Program-made: the position numbers and the translations under genes
Part shown: one piece after another, positions 8,118-18,720 of the stretch
Position numbering within the stretch: the stretch's first letter is position 1
Layout of the letters: each line of letters opens with the position of its first letter
The notes under the pieces: generated by a model
Seen by the model: only the letters and a program-made list of their open reading frames with translations
What the model was told of the DNA's origin: nothing
Databases searched by the model: none
Source: JBCBWG01 sp038523925
GTDB lineage: Bacteria > Pseudomonadota > Alphaproteobacteria > Rhizobiales > Hyphomicrobiaceae
Assembly: GCA_038523925.1 (NCBI GenBank)
Contig: JBCBIY010000005.1
Coordinates: forward strand, 1-64,000
DNA: 64,000 nucleotides
Direction of reading: 5' to 3'

Positions 8118-8747
8118 CTATTCGAGGCCAAACAGGCTCAACAGATCCTGCGGTGCGGATTGGGCAGCCGTCGCGACGCGTCGCGTGCGGAAGCGCTTGT
8201 ACGTTGCGATCACCGTCGTGCCGCGCCGCACCCGCCGGTAAAGCTCTTTCACGTGCGCATTGTGCATGCGGATGCAGCCCTTCGACACGTTCCGGCCGAT
8301 CGTCCACGGCGCGTCTGTGCCGTGAATGCGATAGAGTGTTGAGCCGAGATAGAGCGCGCGTGCGCCCATCGGGTTGCGTGGATGCCCGCCAGGGACCGTG
8401 CGCGGCAGGTTCGGGTTCTCGCGACGCATCTTGGCCGTCGGCGTCCATGGCGGATTGACCCGCTTCATGGAGACACGAAGGACGCCGTTCCAACGGCTCT
8501 GCCGGCGCGGCACGGCAATCGGATACGAGACGGCGCGCCCCCGACGCACGACATGATAGAGCCGCCGATCGGAAAAGCTGACGATGATCTGGCCGGGCCG
8601 ATAGCTCGCCGGGAAGCGGACCATCCGTTTATCGTAGACCGAGTTTTTCTTGACCGGACCATCCCAGAACGACTGTGCCATGGCCGGCTGGATTGTGAGG
8701 CTCAGCGCACCGGCAGTCAGCGCGGCGGCAACGAGATTTCTAGACAT
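8118..8747 (-). CDS. Periplasmic L,D-transpeptidase (YkuD domain)
   Basis: A 209-residue exported enzyme that would form 3-3 peptidoglycan cross-links or attach proteins to peptidoglycan. A signal peptide ends at about residue 24 (AMA/Q). The YkuD domain starts near residue 50 (GQIIVSFSDRRLYHV). The catalytic segment has IHGTDAPWTIGRNVSKGCIR with His142, Cys158 and Arg160 in the family arrangement HGT...S-x-GC-I-R. The segment NPMGARALYL just before the active site is also typical. It stands alone, and the short C-terminal tail after residue 190 has no domain. Confidence 0.93.
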   Translation of the reverse strand: MSRNLVAAALTAGALSLTIQPAMAQSFWDGPVKKNSVYDKRMVRFPASYRPGQIIVSFSDRRLYHVVRRGRAVSYPIAVPRRQSRWNGVLRVSMKRVNPPWTPTAKMRRENPNLPRTVPGGHPRNPMGARALYLGSTLYRIHGTDAPWTIGRNVSKGCIRMHNAHVKELYRRVRRGTTVIATYKRFRTRRVATAAQSAPQDLLSLFGLE

Positions 8748-8882
8748 GCGAACTCCCTCCCGTGGTCACGCCACGGAGTTGCAGTGAATGAGTAGACGGG
8801 TGTGAGGCTTGGAGGTTCCTGGGCCGCGCGCAGTACCGCAGGGGACAGCAGAGCTTACGCGGGACACGGGAACGGCTCCTCG

Positions 8883-9353
8883 CTAAAGGCGCAGACGGGG
8901 TGACGCTGCGAACGTGAGCCAGAACGGACTTCTGCGTTTGGCGGATAAAGCCTGATGCCAGGGCGGCGGTATGGCGCGCGGGGGCGCGTCTTCGGCGACC
9001 CACCAGGGCGGTTGCGTTTCGAAGCCGCCGGGCAGGATGACGGCATTGCGGCCATTGTCTCTGGTTCGCGGCGCCGTTGCCGAACCGGCCATCGAGCGCT
9101 GGCAAACCGGCGAGCGCTCATCAAGTGGATGCGCCTGCGTACACCGCGGCAGCGTGCCAGCTTGCGAGTCACTGGCTGGCGAAACCGGCGCCGCGACCGT
9201 CGCAAGCGCGGTCGGGCCAGCCGCTGCGCCAAGCAGCAGAACGGCGACACCCGCCAGGGCTATTGCGGCCCCGGCGCTCTTCAACCAGCGATGTCCGAAG
9301 GTGGACGGCACTCTGCTGCCTCTGATGTGCAACGTTGATCGCCAGCACCTCAT
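8883..9353 (-). CDS. Possible small exported protein, unknown
   Basis: An open frame of 156 codons with one hydrophobic segment (about residues 25-45, AGAAIALAGVAVLLLGAAAG) that could be a signal peptide or anchor, followed by a Pro-, Arg- and Cys-containing tail without recognisable domain. It is the only feature in the 750-bp space between the L,D-transpeptidase and hspQ, which favours a real gene, but the sequence resembles no family I know and the start is unclear; an in-frame GTG about 14 codons in would put the hydrophobic part nearer the N terminus. If it is not a gene, this space holds nothing else that I can recognise. Confidence 0.35.
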   Translation of the reverse strand: MRCWRSTLHIRGSRVPSTFGHRWLKSAGAAIALAGVAVLLLGAAAGPTALATVAAPVSPASDSQAGTLPRCTQAHPLDERSPVCQRSMAGSATAPRTRDNGRNAVILPGGFETQPPWWVAEDAPPRAIPPPWHQALSAKRRSPFWLTFAASPRLRL

Positions 9354-9499
9354 AGCGGTTCGCGAGCAAACGTTCTATGAAGGGCAGCGCGTATCACGCA
9401 GTTGTTAGGAGCAGCTCCGCCAAGCTGTTGCAACATATCAACAATTCGAGTTCGGAGCAGTAGAGTGTTGCCGCCCACCCGGCGACTTATCTCAACGTC

Positions 9500-9832
9500 A
9501 TGAGCAGAATAATCGCAGCAAAGTACGCCGTCGGCGAAGTCGTAAGACACCGGTTCTATCCGTTCCGCGGCGTCGTGTTCGACATCGATCCTGAGTTTGG
9601 GAACACCGAGGAGTGGTGGCTCTCGATCCCGGAGGAGATCCGCCCGTCGAAGGATCAGCCGTTCTACCACTTGTTGGCCGAGAACGCTGAGACGGAGTAC
9701 GTCGCCTACGTCTCCGAACAGAACCTGCTGCCGGACGATGACCCGGCCCCGCTCCGCCATCCGCAGGTCGCTGAAATGTTCGACCGCAACGCAGACGGGC
9801 AGCTCAAGGCAAAGTTTCTTCACGCCAACTGA
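9500..9832 (+). CDS. hspQ: Heat shock protein HspQ (hemimethylated-DNA-binding YccV family)
   Basis: A 110-residue cytosolic protein. The family signature is present almost throughout: YAVGEVVRHRFYPFRGVVFD near the N terminus, then the WWLSIPEE block, QPFYHLLAENAE, and YVAYVSEQNLLPDD. In enterobacteria HspQ stimulates or is degraded by Lon and binds hemimethylated oriC DNA. Length agrees with the family (about 105-110). It is monocistronic and followed by a strong hairpin terminator. Confidence 0.93.
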   Translation: MSRIIAAKYAVGEVVRHRFYPFRGVVFDIDPEFGNTEEWWLSIPEEIRPSKDQPFYHLLAENAETEYVAYVSEQNLLPDDDPAPLRHPQVAEMFDRNADGQLKAKFLHAN

Positions 9833-9873
9833 GCCGACTGAGTGTGTGGCTCCTGGCCAGGCCACAATAGGAA

Positions 9874-9909
9874 AGGGCGCCACCGCTGTTGCGGATAGCG
9901 CCCCTTTTT
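9874..9909 (+). terminator. Rho-independent terminator after hspQ, possibly bidirectional
   Basis: An interrupted stem GGGCGC-c-ACCGC / GCGG-a-TaGCGCCC with a TGTT loop, followed on the plus strand by CCTTTTTA. It lies between the convergent hspQ and ialB-like genes and may serve both. Confidence 0.8.
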
Positions 9910-9932
9910 AAAGTCGAACCGGGTGAGCCGGC

Positions 9933-10658
9933 TCAGTTCTTTTTCTTCTGCGCCTCTTCGCGTTTTTTGCGCGCGGCCGCGATGATCTTCTTTTGACGCG
10001 CCCGGATTTGAGCCATCAGCTTGCCGCGCTGTTGCGCGTAGAGCTTGTTGTCGACGGCCTTGCCCTTGTGCGCGGCGGTGAAGCCCGTCAGCGGCACGGG
10101 GAAGCCAACCGGCTGGTTGGCGGCGTTGACCGCGAGGATCATCAGCCCGCCGCCCGTCTTCATCGATTCCACGAGCTGGTCCGTGGCTTCCGTTTCCGCC
10201 GTGCACCCGGCTGGGTGGCAAAGCGAGAACTTGAGCGACAGCGGCTTCAGCTTCTTCTCGTCGATCTTCTTGTTCGCCTGCGCCTTCTTCCACTGGTCAG
10301 GCGTATAGACGGCAGCGCGCAGGCCCGGCGGCAGCGCCATGCCGAGCGGCACCATCACCATCAGGCTCTTGCGCTCTGAACCCTTCACCTCGCGGATGGC
10401 GGCCGACACAATCACCGTGCCCGTATTGCCATCCAAGCGCTCATGGTGCGTCAGGCAGATTTCTTTTTTCTCGTTCTTGACCTTGCCGTCGGCGCCCTTG
10501 GCGCGAAGCTGCGCGTCTTCGCAGAGCTTCACCCACGCGCTCTGCTGCTGCTTCGCCTGCGCGTTCGCGGCGCCGCCAAATGCCATGGACGCGGCAGCCA
10601 GCACGGCCACACCGCCACCGACCCGCCAAAGGGCGGAGGCTACGTTCCCTATCGTCAT
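9933..10658 (-). CDS. Invasion-associated locus B (IalB) family periplasmic protein
   Basis: A 241-residue exported protein. A signal peptide with a hydrophobic core at residues 13-30 is cleaved probably after ANA (residue 33). The IalB domain follows, with the typical WVKLCEDAQ start, the KKEICLTHHE segment, MVMVPLGMALPPGLRA, and a pair of Cys in FSLCHPAGC that would form a disulfide with the earlier ones. The last 35 residues are very Lys/Arg-rich. The role of IalB outside Bartonella is poorly known. The ATG at 10658 was preferred over longer frames because it places the signal peptide at the N terminus. Confidence 0.87.
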   Translation of the reverse strand: MTIGNVASALWRVGGGVAVLAAASMAFGGAANAQAKQQQSAWVKLCEDAQLRAKGADGKVKNEKKEICLTHHERLDGNTGTVIVSAAIREVKGSERKSLMVMVPLGMALPPGLRAAVYTPDQWKKAQANKKIDEKKLKPLSLKFSLCHPAGCTAETEATDQLVESMKTGGGLMILAVNAANQPVGFPVPLTGFTAAHKGKAVDNKLYAQQRGKLMAQIRARQKKIIAAARKKREEAQKKKN

Positions 10659-10934
10659 TCCCTCGCTCCGAGTGCTGTCCGGCAGGATAAGTCGCCGGGA
10701 TTGGCCCTTACGCCCACGACGCGGCCCGATGCGTGCCGGAGTAATGGGCGGAATAAGGCAATCGCAAGGCTCCGCGATCCGATGTAAACGGCTTTCACAG
10801 AGCGGATGTGGGCGCGTGGCCGAAGCGCAACGGCCATGCCGATGCCGCACCTCCGCGCTATCTGCGCTCAACGTCCAAGCCGGCTGATCCGGCAGCGTTT
10901 TTTGAGCTCACATGTCGATGGGGAGACCGCGCCG

Positions 10935-12764
10935 ATGATTGGACCTGATTGGTGGCCCGGCCGACGGCGGATTGTCGCGATGGCGGGTGTCGCGCTGTGG
11001 ATTGTGGCGCCGATGCCGGCGATCGCCGATCCGCAGCACGCCATTGCGATGCATGGCAAGCCGGCGCTCGGGCCGGACTTCGCGCATTTGCCTTACGTGC
11101 AACCGGATGCGCCAAAGGGCGGCCGTGTAACGCTCGGCTCGAAGGGGGCGTTTGATAGCGTCAACCCGTTTATCATCAAGGGCGTCAGCGTTGGAAACGT
11201 CCGCGGCTGGGTGGTTGAGAGCCTGCTGGCGCGATCAGCCGATGAACCCTTCACGCTCTACGGTTTGATCGCCGAACGCATGACGGTGCCTGATGATCGC
11301 AGCGAGATCACATTCCATCTGAACGAAGCGGCACGGTTCTCTGACGGCAAGCCGATCACGTCCGCCGATGTCGTCTTTTCATACGAGCTTTTGAAGCGGC
11401 AGGGCCCGCCCTACATGCGCTCGCACTACGGCAAGGTCGCAAACGTAGAGGCCCCCGACGCCAAGACCGTCCGGTTCGTATTCAACGATGGGGCCGATCG
11501 CGAGATCCCGTTGATCCTCGGGTTGATGCCAATCCTGCCCAAGCATGCAACGGACGCGGACGCGTTTGCGAAGACGACGCTTAAGCCGATGATCGGAAGC
11601 GGCCCTTACGTCATCGACAAGGTCGATGCGCCGCAATCGATCACGTTCAAGCGCAACCCCGACTACTGGGCGCGCGACCTGCCGATCCGGCGCGGGCTCT
11701 TTAACGTCGACGAGATCAAGATCGACTACTACCGGGATGCGACCACGCTTTTCGAAGCCTTCAAAACCGGCGCCGTCGATGTCCGCTTTGAGAACGATCC
11801 GGTGCGCTGGGCGGAGGGCTATGACTTTCGGGCAGCCCGCGACGGCAAAGTCGTGCGCGAGACCGCCGCGACCGGTTTGCCCGCCGGCATGAATGCGCTC
11901 GTCTTCAACACCCGCAAGCCGCTCTTCAAAGACCAGTCCGTCCGCCGGGCGCTGAACCTGCTCTTCGATTTTCAGTGGATCAACAAGTCGCTCTACAACG
12001 GGCAGTTCGCGCGCACCGAAAGCTTTTTTGCGCGCTCGAAGCTGTCGGCGAACGCCACAGCGGCATCGGAGCAGGAGCGGGCCTGGCTGGCGGCGCATGC
12101 CGCGCGCGTGAAACCCGCCGTGATGGAGGGTGCTGCCAAACAACCCGTCGGCGCCGGCACGGGTCAGGACAGGAAGCGGTTCCGCGACGCGATTGCGCTT
12201 TTCAAGGACGCCGGTTGGACGATCAAGTCCGGCAAACTCGTCAATGCCGACAGCGGCGCGCCGTTTCGCTTTGAGTTCCTCGCCCGGTCGAAGGAACAGG
12301 AACGGCTGATGCTGAGCTTCAAAGGGACGCTGCAGCGCCTTGGCATCGGTGTTGACATCCGCCAGGTCGACAACTCGCAATACTGGACGCGGCTCAAGAC
12401 CTTCGACTTTGACATGATCATGTGGCGCTGGTCGGCGTCGCTGTCGCCTGGCAATGAGCAGATCGCACGATGGACGTCGAAGTATGCTGATGTCGATGGC
12501 AGCCTCAACTTCGCTGGCGTTAAGAACGAAGGCGTCGATGCGCTCGTCGGCAAGATGCTTGCCGCACGCGATCGCGACGAATTCCGCGACGCCGTCCGCG
12601 CGTTCGACCGTTTGCTGATCTCAGGCGACTACGTCATTCCGCTGTTCCATGCGCCGGGCATCTGGCTCGCGCATTGGTCGCGCATCAAGAAGCCGGACCG
12701 CGCGCCGCTTTCGGGCACGGACATCAACACGTGGTGGGTGGACGACGCGCGGACGGCCAAGTGA
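10935..12764 (+). CDS. ABC transporter solute-binding protein, family 5 (YejA-like)
   Basis: A 609-residue periplasmic oligopeptide-type binding protein, close to YejA (microcin C and peptide uptake) in features such as HAIAMHGKPALGPDFAHLPY followed by DAPKGGRVTLGSKGAFDSVNPF. A signal peptide spans residues 1-31. The family block FHLNEAARFSDGKPITSADVVFSYELL is clear and the C-terminal lobe ends with FHAPGIWLAHW. The start at 10935 puts the signal peptide at the N terminus. No permease or ATPase gene (yejB, yejE, yejF) is in the window, so it must work with a transporter encoded elsewhere. Its stop overlaps the GTG start of the next gene. Confidence 0.87.
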   Translation: MIGPDWWPGRRRIVAMAGVALWIVAPMPAIADPQHAIAMHGKPALGPDFAHLPYVQPDAPKGGRVTLGSKGAFDSVNPFIIKGVSVGNVRGWVVESLLARSADEPFTLYGLIAERMTVPDDRSEITFHLNEAARFSDGKPITSADVVFSYELLKRQGPPYMRSHYGKVANVEAPDAKTVRFVFNDGADREIPLILGLMPILPKHATDADAFAKTTLKPMIGSGPYVIDKVDAPQSITFKRNPDYWARDLPIRRGLFNVDEIKIDYYRDATTLFEAFKTGAVDVRFENDPVRWAEGYDFRAARDGKVVRETAATGLPAGMNALVFNTRKPLFKDQSVRRALNLLFDFQWINKSLYNGQFARTESFFARSKLSANATAASEQERAWLAAHAARVKPAVMEGAAKQPVGAGTGQDRKRFRDAIALFKDAGWTIKSGKLVNADSGAPFRFEFLARSKEQERLMLSFKGTLQRLGIGVDIRQVDNSQYWTRLKTFDFDMIMWRWSASLSPGNEQIARWTSKYADVDGSLNFAGVKNEGVDALVGKMLAARDRDEFRDAVRAFDRLLISGDYVIPLFHAPGIWLAHWSRIKKPDRAPLSGTDINTWWVDDARTAK

Positions 12765-14323
12765 GCGGGCAGGGCTTTCAAGGTCCGCTTCCGCCCGATG
12801 CCTTCAACATGGCGCGGTATGCGATTGGGCACGCAGCGGACGCGACCCCGGACAAGATCGCACTCGAAGTCTTCGATCGCCTTGGGGTTGGGGCCGGCGA
12901 GCGCTGGAGCTATCGCGCGCTTGAAGATGCCGTCCTGAGGTCAGCGGCGGCCTTCGGCGCGCTTGGCCTCACCCGCGGCGATCGCGTGCTCGTGCACCTG
13001 CCCAACACATCGCGCTACGCGACGGCTTTCTTCGGCGCGATCGCGGGCGGCGTCATCCCAATCCCTGTGTCTGACCAACTCACTGAGCGCGAGCTTGCGT
13101 TCCTGCAAGCCGACAGCGGCGCTGCACTCATGCTGTCGGACACGGGCGCAGGATATGGCGCAACGCGCACGCTGAGCGGCGCAGACTTTGCCGAGGTCGT
13201 GAATGCGGTGGCGCCGTCTGACTATGCCGCGACGCTAAAGGACGAGCCCGCTTACCTCGTCTACACCTCGGGGACGACGTCTGAGCCAAAGGGCGTTCTG
13301 CACGCCCACCGCGCCGCCTGGGGCCGACGGCCGATGTACGCTGGCTGGTATGGCTTATCAGCGCCAGATCGGATGCTGCACGCAGGCGCGTTCAACTGGA
13401 CCTACACGCTCGGCACCGGATTAACCGACCCGTGGGCGTGCGGCGCGACGGCGATTGTCTTCACAGGTGTTAAGGAACCGACCCTCTGGCCGCAGCTCAT
13501 CCGCGAGACAGGCGCCACGATCTTTGCCGCCGTGCCGGGCGTCTATCGCCAGATGCTGAAGTACGCGCGCGACGATATCGGCGATCTTGGCGCGCTGCGC
13601 CATGGGCTGATGGCAGGGGAACAGCCGCCCGCGGACCTGCTTGAGATCTGGCGCGCGGCGACGGGGCGTCCGCTTTACGAGGCGCTCGGCATGAGTGAGA
13701 TCTCGACCTACGTGTCGACGTCGCCTGAGGTGGCGCCGCGCGCTGGCGCGGCCGGCAAACCGCAGCCGGGACGTGCGGTCGCGATCCTCATAGGGGACGA
13801 CGAAGACACGATGGATGCACCGCGCGTTGCAGCCGCTGGAGAGACAGGGCTGCTCGCGGTGCACCGGTCAGACCCCGGTCTGATGTTACGCTATTGGAAC
13901 CGCCCGGAGGAGGACGCCGCTGTGCGGTGCGGCGACTGGTTCATCGGCGGCGACCTCGCAATGATCGATGCGGACGGTTATGTGCACCACCGGGGCCGTG
14001 TCAGCGATGTCATGAATGCCGGCGGTTATCGTGTCTCGCCAGCCGAGGTCGAGGCTGTTCTCGCAGCGCATCCGGATGTGCTGGAAGCCGCCTGTGCCGA
14101 AGTCGAGGTCCGCCCCGGCGTTCACGTGATCTGCGCCTTCGTCGTCGCGCACGAGGACTGCCAGTCACTCGCCGCCGACGTCCTTGTGGCCCACGCAGGC
14201 CAACACCTCGCACCTTACAAGACGCCGCGCGCGTTTCGGTTTGTCGAGACGCTGCCGCGGACGCGCAACGGCAAAGTACGCCGTTCAGAGCTGCCCGCTT
14301 GGTTCCAGCGCACTGACGACTGA
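12761..14323 (+). CDS. AMP-dependent acyl-CoA synthetase/ligase
   Basis: A 520-residue ANL-superfamily adenylating enzyme that would activate a carboxylic acid to its acyl-CoA via an acyl-AMP. The P-loop is YTSGTTSEPKG from Tyr168. The A5 region is YEALGMSEIS, A7 is GDLAMIDADGYVHHRGR, and the catalytic Lys lies in the C-terminal NGKVRR motif. The compact size and overall layout resemble benzoate-CoA or medium-chain acyl-CoA ligases; the substrate cannot be read from sequence. The GTG at 12761 overlaps the preceding TGA (GTGA), indicating translational coupling with the solute-binding protein. Confidence 0.87.
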   Translation: MSGQGFQGPLPPDAFNMARYAIGHAADATPDKIALEVFDRLGVGAGERWSYRALEDAVLRSAAAFGALGLTRGDRVLVHLPNTSRYATAFFGAIAGGVIPIPVSDQLTERELAFLQADSGAALMLSDTGAGYGATRTLSGADFAEVVNAVAPSDYAATLKDEPAYLVYTSGTTSEPKGVLHAHRAAWGRRPMYAGWYGLSAPDRMLHAGAFNWTYTLGTGLTDPWACGATAIVFTGVKEPTLWPQLIRETGATIFAAVPGVYRQMLKYARDDIGDLGALRHGLMAGEQPPADLLEIWRAATGRPLYEALGMSEISTYVSTSPEVAPRAGAAGKPQPGRAVAILIGDDEDTMDAPRVAAAGETGLLAVHRSDPGLMLRYWNRPEEDAAVRCGDWFIGGDLAMIDADGYVHHRGRVSDVMNAGGYRVSPAEVEAVLAAHPDVLEAACAEVEVRPGVHVICAFVVAHEDCQSLAADVLVAHAGQHLAPYKTPRAFRFVETLPRTRNGKVRRSELPAWFQRTDD

Positions 14324-14559
14324 GATGCGTCAATTCGGTTTGGCGCGCGCGTTCCCAAGCCAAAAACCAGCATTCATCGGATGGCTGGCGGTCGCCGGCT
14401 AATTGGCGGGCGTTGTCTTGCGAAATCTTCATGGCGCGTGACGCATCCAAGCCCCGCTCCGCAGCATTGTTAACAGGTGGGTTGGAAACAACCCGCCAGC
14501 GATGCGGGGGCCATGACGCTCTCGTGCGCAATTTAGAAAGTGACGAGAGGTAACCCCCA

Positions 14560-15051
14560 ATGTCGATGATCAAAGCTTTGCTGGTGACAGCATTTCTGGC
14601 GCTGCCATTCACGGCCGCACACGCCGGTTCGAAGGACATCGTGGACACGGCCAAGAGTGCCGGTCAGTTCAACACGTTGATCAAGGCCGCGCAGGCAGCC
14701 GGTCTGGTTTCGGTTCTGAAGGGCGATGGACCGTTCACGGTTTTCGCGCCAACCGATGAAGCCTTCAATGCGCTTCCAGAGGGTACGCTTACCGAGCTGC
14801 TGAAGCCCGAGAACAAGGAAAAGCTCGCCAACATCCTGAAATTCCACGTCGTCCCCGGCAAGGTGATGGCGAGCGACATCAAGGGTCAAAAGGCGCAGGT
14901 CGCGACTGTTGAAGGCTCGAAGGTCAACGTTGATGCATCGAGCGATAGCGTGACGATCGAAGGTGCAACGGTCACGCAGACCGACATCGCGGCATCGAAC
15001 GGCGTTATCCACGTGATCGACAAAGTCATCCTGCCGCAATCGGCGTCATAA
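14560..15051 (+). CDS. Secreted fasciclin-domain (FAS1) protein
   Basis: A 163-residue exported single-domain FAS1 protein. A signal peptide is cleaved after AHA (residue 22). The H1 box is GPFTVFAPTDEAFNALP and the H2-like box is IKGQKAQVATVEGSKVNVD, with the terminal GVIHVIDKVILP that closes the fold. FAS1 domains mediate adhesion; bacterial single-domain versions are often periplasmic and of uncertain role. The gene has its own upstream region of 236 bp and a terminator downstream. Confidence 0.93.
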   Translation: MSMIKALLVTAFLALPFTAAHAGSKDIVDTAKSAGQFNTLIKAAQAAGLVSVLKGDGPFTVFAPTDEAFNALPEGTLTELLKPENKEKLANILKFHVVPGKVMASDIKGQKAQVATVEGSKVNVDASSDSVTIEGATVTQTDIAASNGVIHVIDKVILPQSAS

Positions 15052-15074
15052 ATTTCAATGACACGCTAGTCTGC

Positions 15075-15108
15075 AACCGGTCGGGGCTCGCGCTCCGGCC
15101 GGTTTTCC
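15075..15108 (+). terminator. Terminator after the fasciclin gene
   Basis: Stem AACCGGTCGG / CCGGCCGGTT (one T-G pair) with a 10-nt loop, running into TTCCTTT, about 25 bp past the fasciclin stop. Confidence 0.75.
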
Positions 15109-15130
15109 TTTGCCGCGAGAGACACGACCG

Positions 15131-15361
15131 ATGGCGATCCTGACCGACGAGAAGATGCGCAAAGCCATGCGGGCCATCAACGCGGCGCGGCAGGGCGCAG
15201 TGGACGACCAGCGCTGTCCAGACTGCAATGCCCAGGGCTTGCTTGTCGAAGACCGGTCCGCGCGACCTCACGCTGAATGGTATCAGTTGACGTGCAGCGC
15301 GTGCGGCTTTGACGAAGCGATCCAGATCCCGCTTGGCACAACGCCCATCACGCTGGACTGA
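15131..15361 (+). CDS. Small zinc-ribbon protein of unknown function
   Basis: A 76-residue protein with two CxxC knuckles, Cys29-x2-Cys32 and Cys55-x2-Cys58, which should bind one zinc. The N-terminal 28 residues are helical and basic (EKMRKAMRAINAARQG). No family is recognised beyond the ribbon. The start at 15131 was preferred to a codon 7 residues earlier because the latter lies nearly in the terminator of the previous gene. Confidence 0.7.
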   Translation: MAILTDEKMRKAMRAINAARQGAVDDQRCPDCNAQGLLVEDRSARPHAEWYQLTCSACGFDEAIQIPLGTTPITLD

Positions 15362-15376
15362 GGCGGCAGTGGTCGC

Positions 15377-15808
15377 CTAAGCCGCGAGATGCAGGACGAT
15401 ACTGCGCGTGTGGGGCCGGGCGCGGTGTTCAAACAGATAGATGCCCTGCCACGTGCCCAACAGCATGCGGCGGCCCGCAACGGGGATCGATAGCGACGTG
15501 GCGGTCAACGCGGCCTTGATGTGGGCCGGCATGTCATCCGGCCCTTCCGATCGGTGCCGCAGGTATGACATCGAAGGATCATCGGCTGCGGGCACCAAGC
15601 GCTTGAAATACGCGTGTAGGTCCCGCTGCACGTCAGGGTCGGCGTTTTCCTGGATCAGCAACGACGCCGACGTATGGCGGACGAACACTGTCAGCAGCGC
15701 CGGGCCGTCTTCCGCCACGCCACCAAGCCAGCTCTCAACACTCGACGTAAACGCGTAAAGCCCGGGCCCGTTCGTCTCGATGTCCAGCTCTGTCTGGTGC
15801 GCGCTCAT
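15377..15808 (-). CDS. YjbQ/UPF0047 family protein
   Basis: A 143-residue protein of the widely conserved UPF0047 family. The hallmark segments are TVFVRHTSASLLIQENADPD, the LRHRSEGPDDMPAHIKAALTA stretch with the invariant His, and the C-terminal GTWQGIYLFEHRA. Family members show weak thiamine-phosphate synthase activity, but the physiological role is unsettled. The start at 15808 overlaps the stop of the Uma2 gene by 4 bp (ATGA), so the two are co-translated, with Uma2 first. Confidence 0.9.
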   Translation of the reverse strand: MSAHQTELDIETNGPGLYAFTSSVESWLGGVAEDGPALLTVFVRHTSASLLIQENADPDVQRDLHAYFKRLVPAADDPSMSYLRHRSEGPDDMPAHIKAALTATSLSIPVAGRRMLLGTWQGIYLFEHRARPHTRSIVLHLAA

Positions 15809-16422
15809 TCGGCGTCCGGCTTGAGCCCAAAGTCCGCGAGGCAAACGGCGAGTTCGGGGATGGCGATCGGCACGACGCGCTCGTTGCGTTCATGCCAGCG
15901 GGGTGCGCCAACCGGACCGTCAGTTGATAGCTGCATCGTCGCGATGCGTAGTTTGAGCGCATCGATCACCCAATACTCCCGTACGCCGTGCGCGGTGTAG
16001 GCAGACGCCTTCTGTCCAAGATCATAGGCGAGGCTTGTGCTTGCGACTTCAACGACCAGGAAGGCGTCGGAAGCCGCCTTGTCGGCGATGTCGATCGAGC
16101 GCGGCCAGAAGAAGAAATCGGGTTCCCGGAAGTCGGATGAACCGAGCTGCAAAGTCGTCTCGGTCACCATGCTGGCGTGGTCGGGAAGTTGGCGCGCCCA
16201 GTGGACTGTGAGCTCGGATTTCGCGCGTTCATGCGAGATACCCGTCGGGCTCATGGGCACGATCTCCCCTGAAATCAGTTCGAAACGGTAGTCCGCTGGG
16301 AGAACGCCGGCTTCGACCATGCGGAAGCAGTCGGCGACCGAAAACGTATGCCGATCAAAGCCCTCGGCGCCGCGGGTTGTCCCGGGGCGTCGGATCTCGG
16401 TTGGCTTTTGGTGCGTGTTCAT
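15805..16422 (-). CDS. Uma2 family (DUF820) PD-(D/E)XK-like protein
   Basis: A 205-residue member of the Uma2 family, which has a restriction-endonuclease-like fold. The family pattern is visible in YRFELISGEIVPMSPTGISH (N-terminal Glu), FREPDFFFWPRS (the Pro-Asp of the catalytic core) and FLVVEVASTSLAYDLGQKAS (Glu-x-Ala and Lys), with YWVIDALKLRIA near the end. Function is unknown; the proteins are abundant in cyanobacteria and scattered elsewhere, often mobile. It is the first gene of a two-gene unit with the YjbQ gene. Confidence 0.87.
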   Translation of the reverse strand: MNTHQKPTEIRRPGTTRGAEGFDRHTFSVADCFRMVEAGVLPADYRFELISGEIVPMSPTGISHERAKSELTVHWARQLPDHASMVTETTLQLGSSDFREPDFFFWPRSIDIADKAASDAFLVVEVASTSLAYDLGQKASAYTAHGVREYWVIDALKLRIATMQLSTDGPVGAPRWHERNERVVPIAIPELAVCLADFGLKPDAE

Positions 16423-16460
16423 GGGCGCTGCATGTCAACGGCGTTAGCGCTGAGACTGCC

Positions 16461-16493
16461 AAACGAAAGGGCCGGACACAATGTGCCCGGCCC
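16461..16493 (-). terminator. Rho-independent terminator of rpoD
   Basis: On the minus strand a stem GGGCCGGGCACA / TGTGTCCGGCCC (small mismatch) is followed by TTTCGTTT, about 30 bp beyond the rpoD stop. Confidence 0.85.
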
Positions 16494-16523
16494 GAAGCTC
16501 GCAAGTCCGCTGACGGCAAACGG

Positions 16524-18506
<1,983 letters not shown>

Positions 18507-18720
18507 GGGTATGTCCTTGCTCTCTCGCAGCGCCGCGCGGCCGGGCCGGCGCGACGTCAGAATTGGGTTCAACCGCGCGACCAAACCGCAGACGCACCGG
18601 CGGTGATGCGCCGGAGGGGCTGCGGGATTGCGATCACGCGGGACACCAGTCTCTCAATGGCCCACACGAACCGCTCATAAGCCCCCCAGTCGAGGCGTGC
18701 GCCAGTGCGCAGCGGTGTGT

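Noticed and set aside
8251..8266. Second parS-like site at a CACGTG core
   Set aside because: It lies inside the transpeptidase gene and mismatches the consensus at about six positions.
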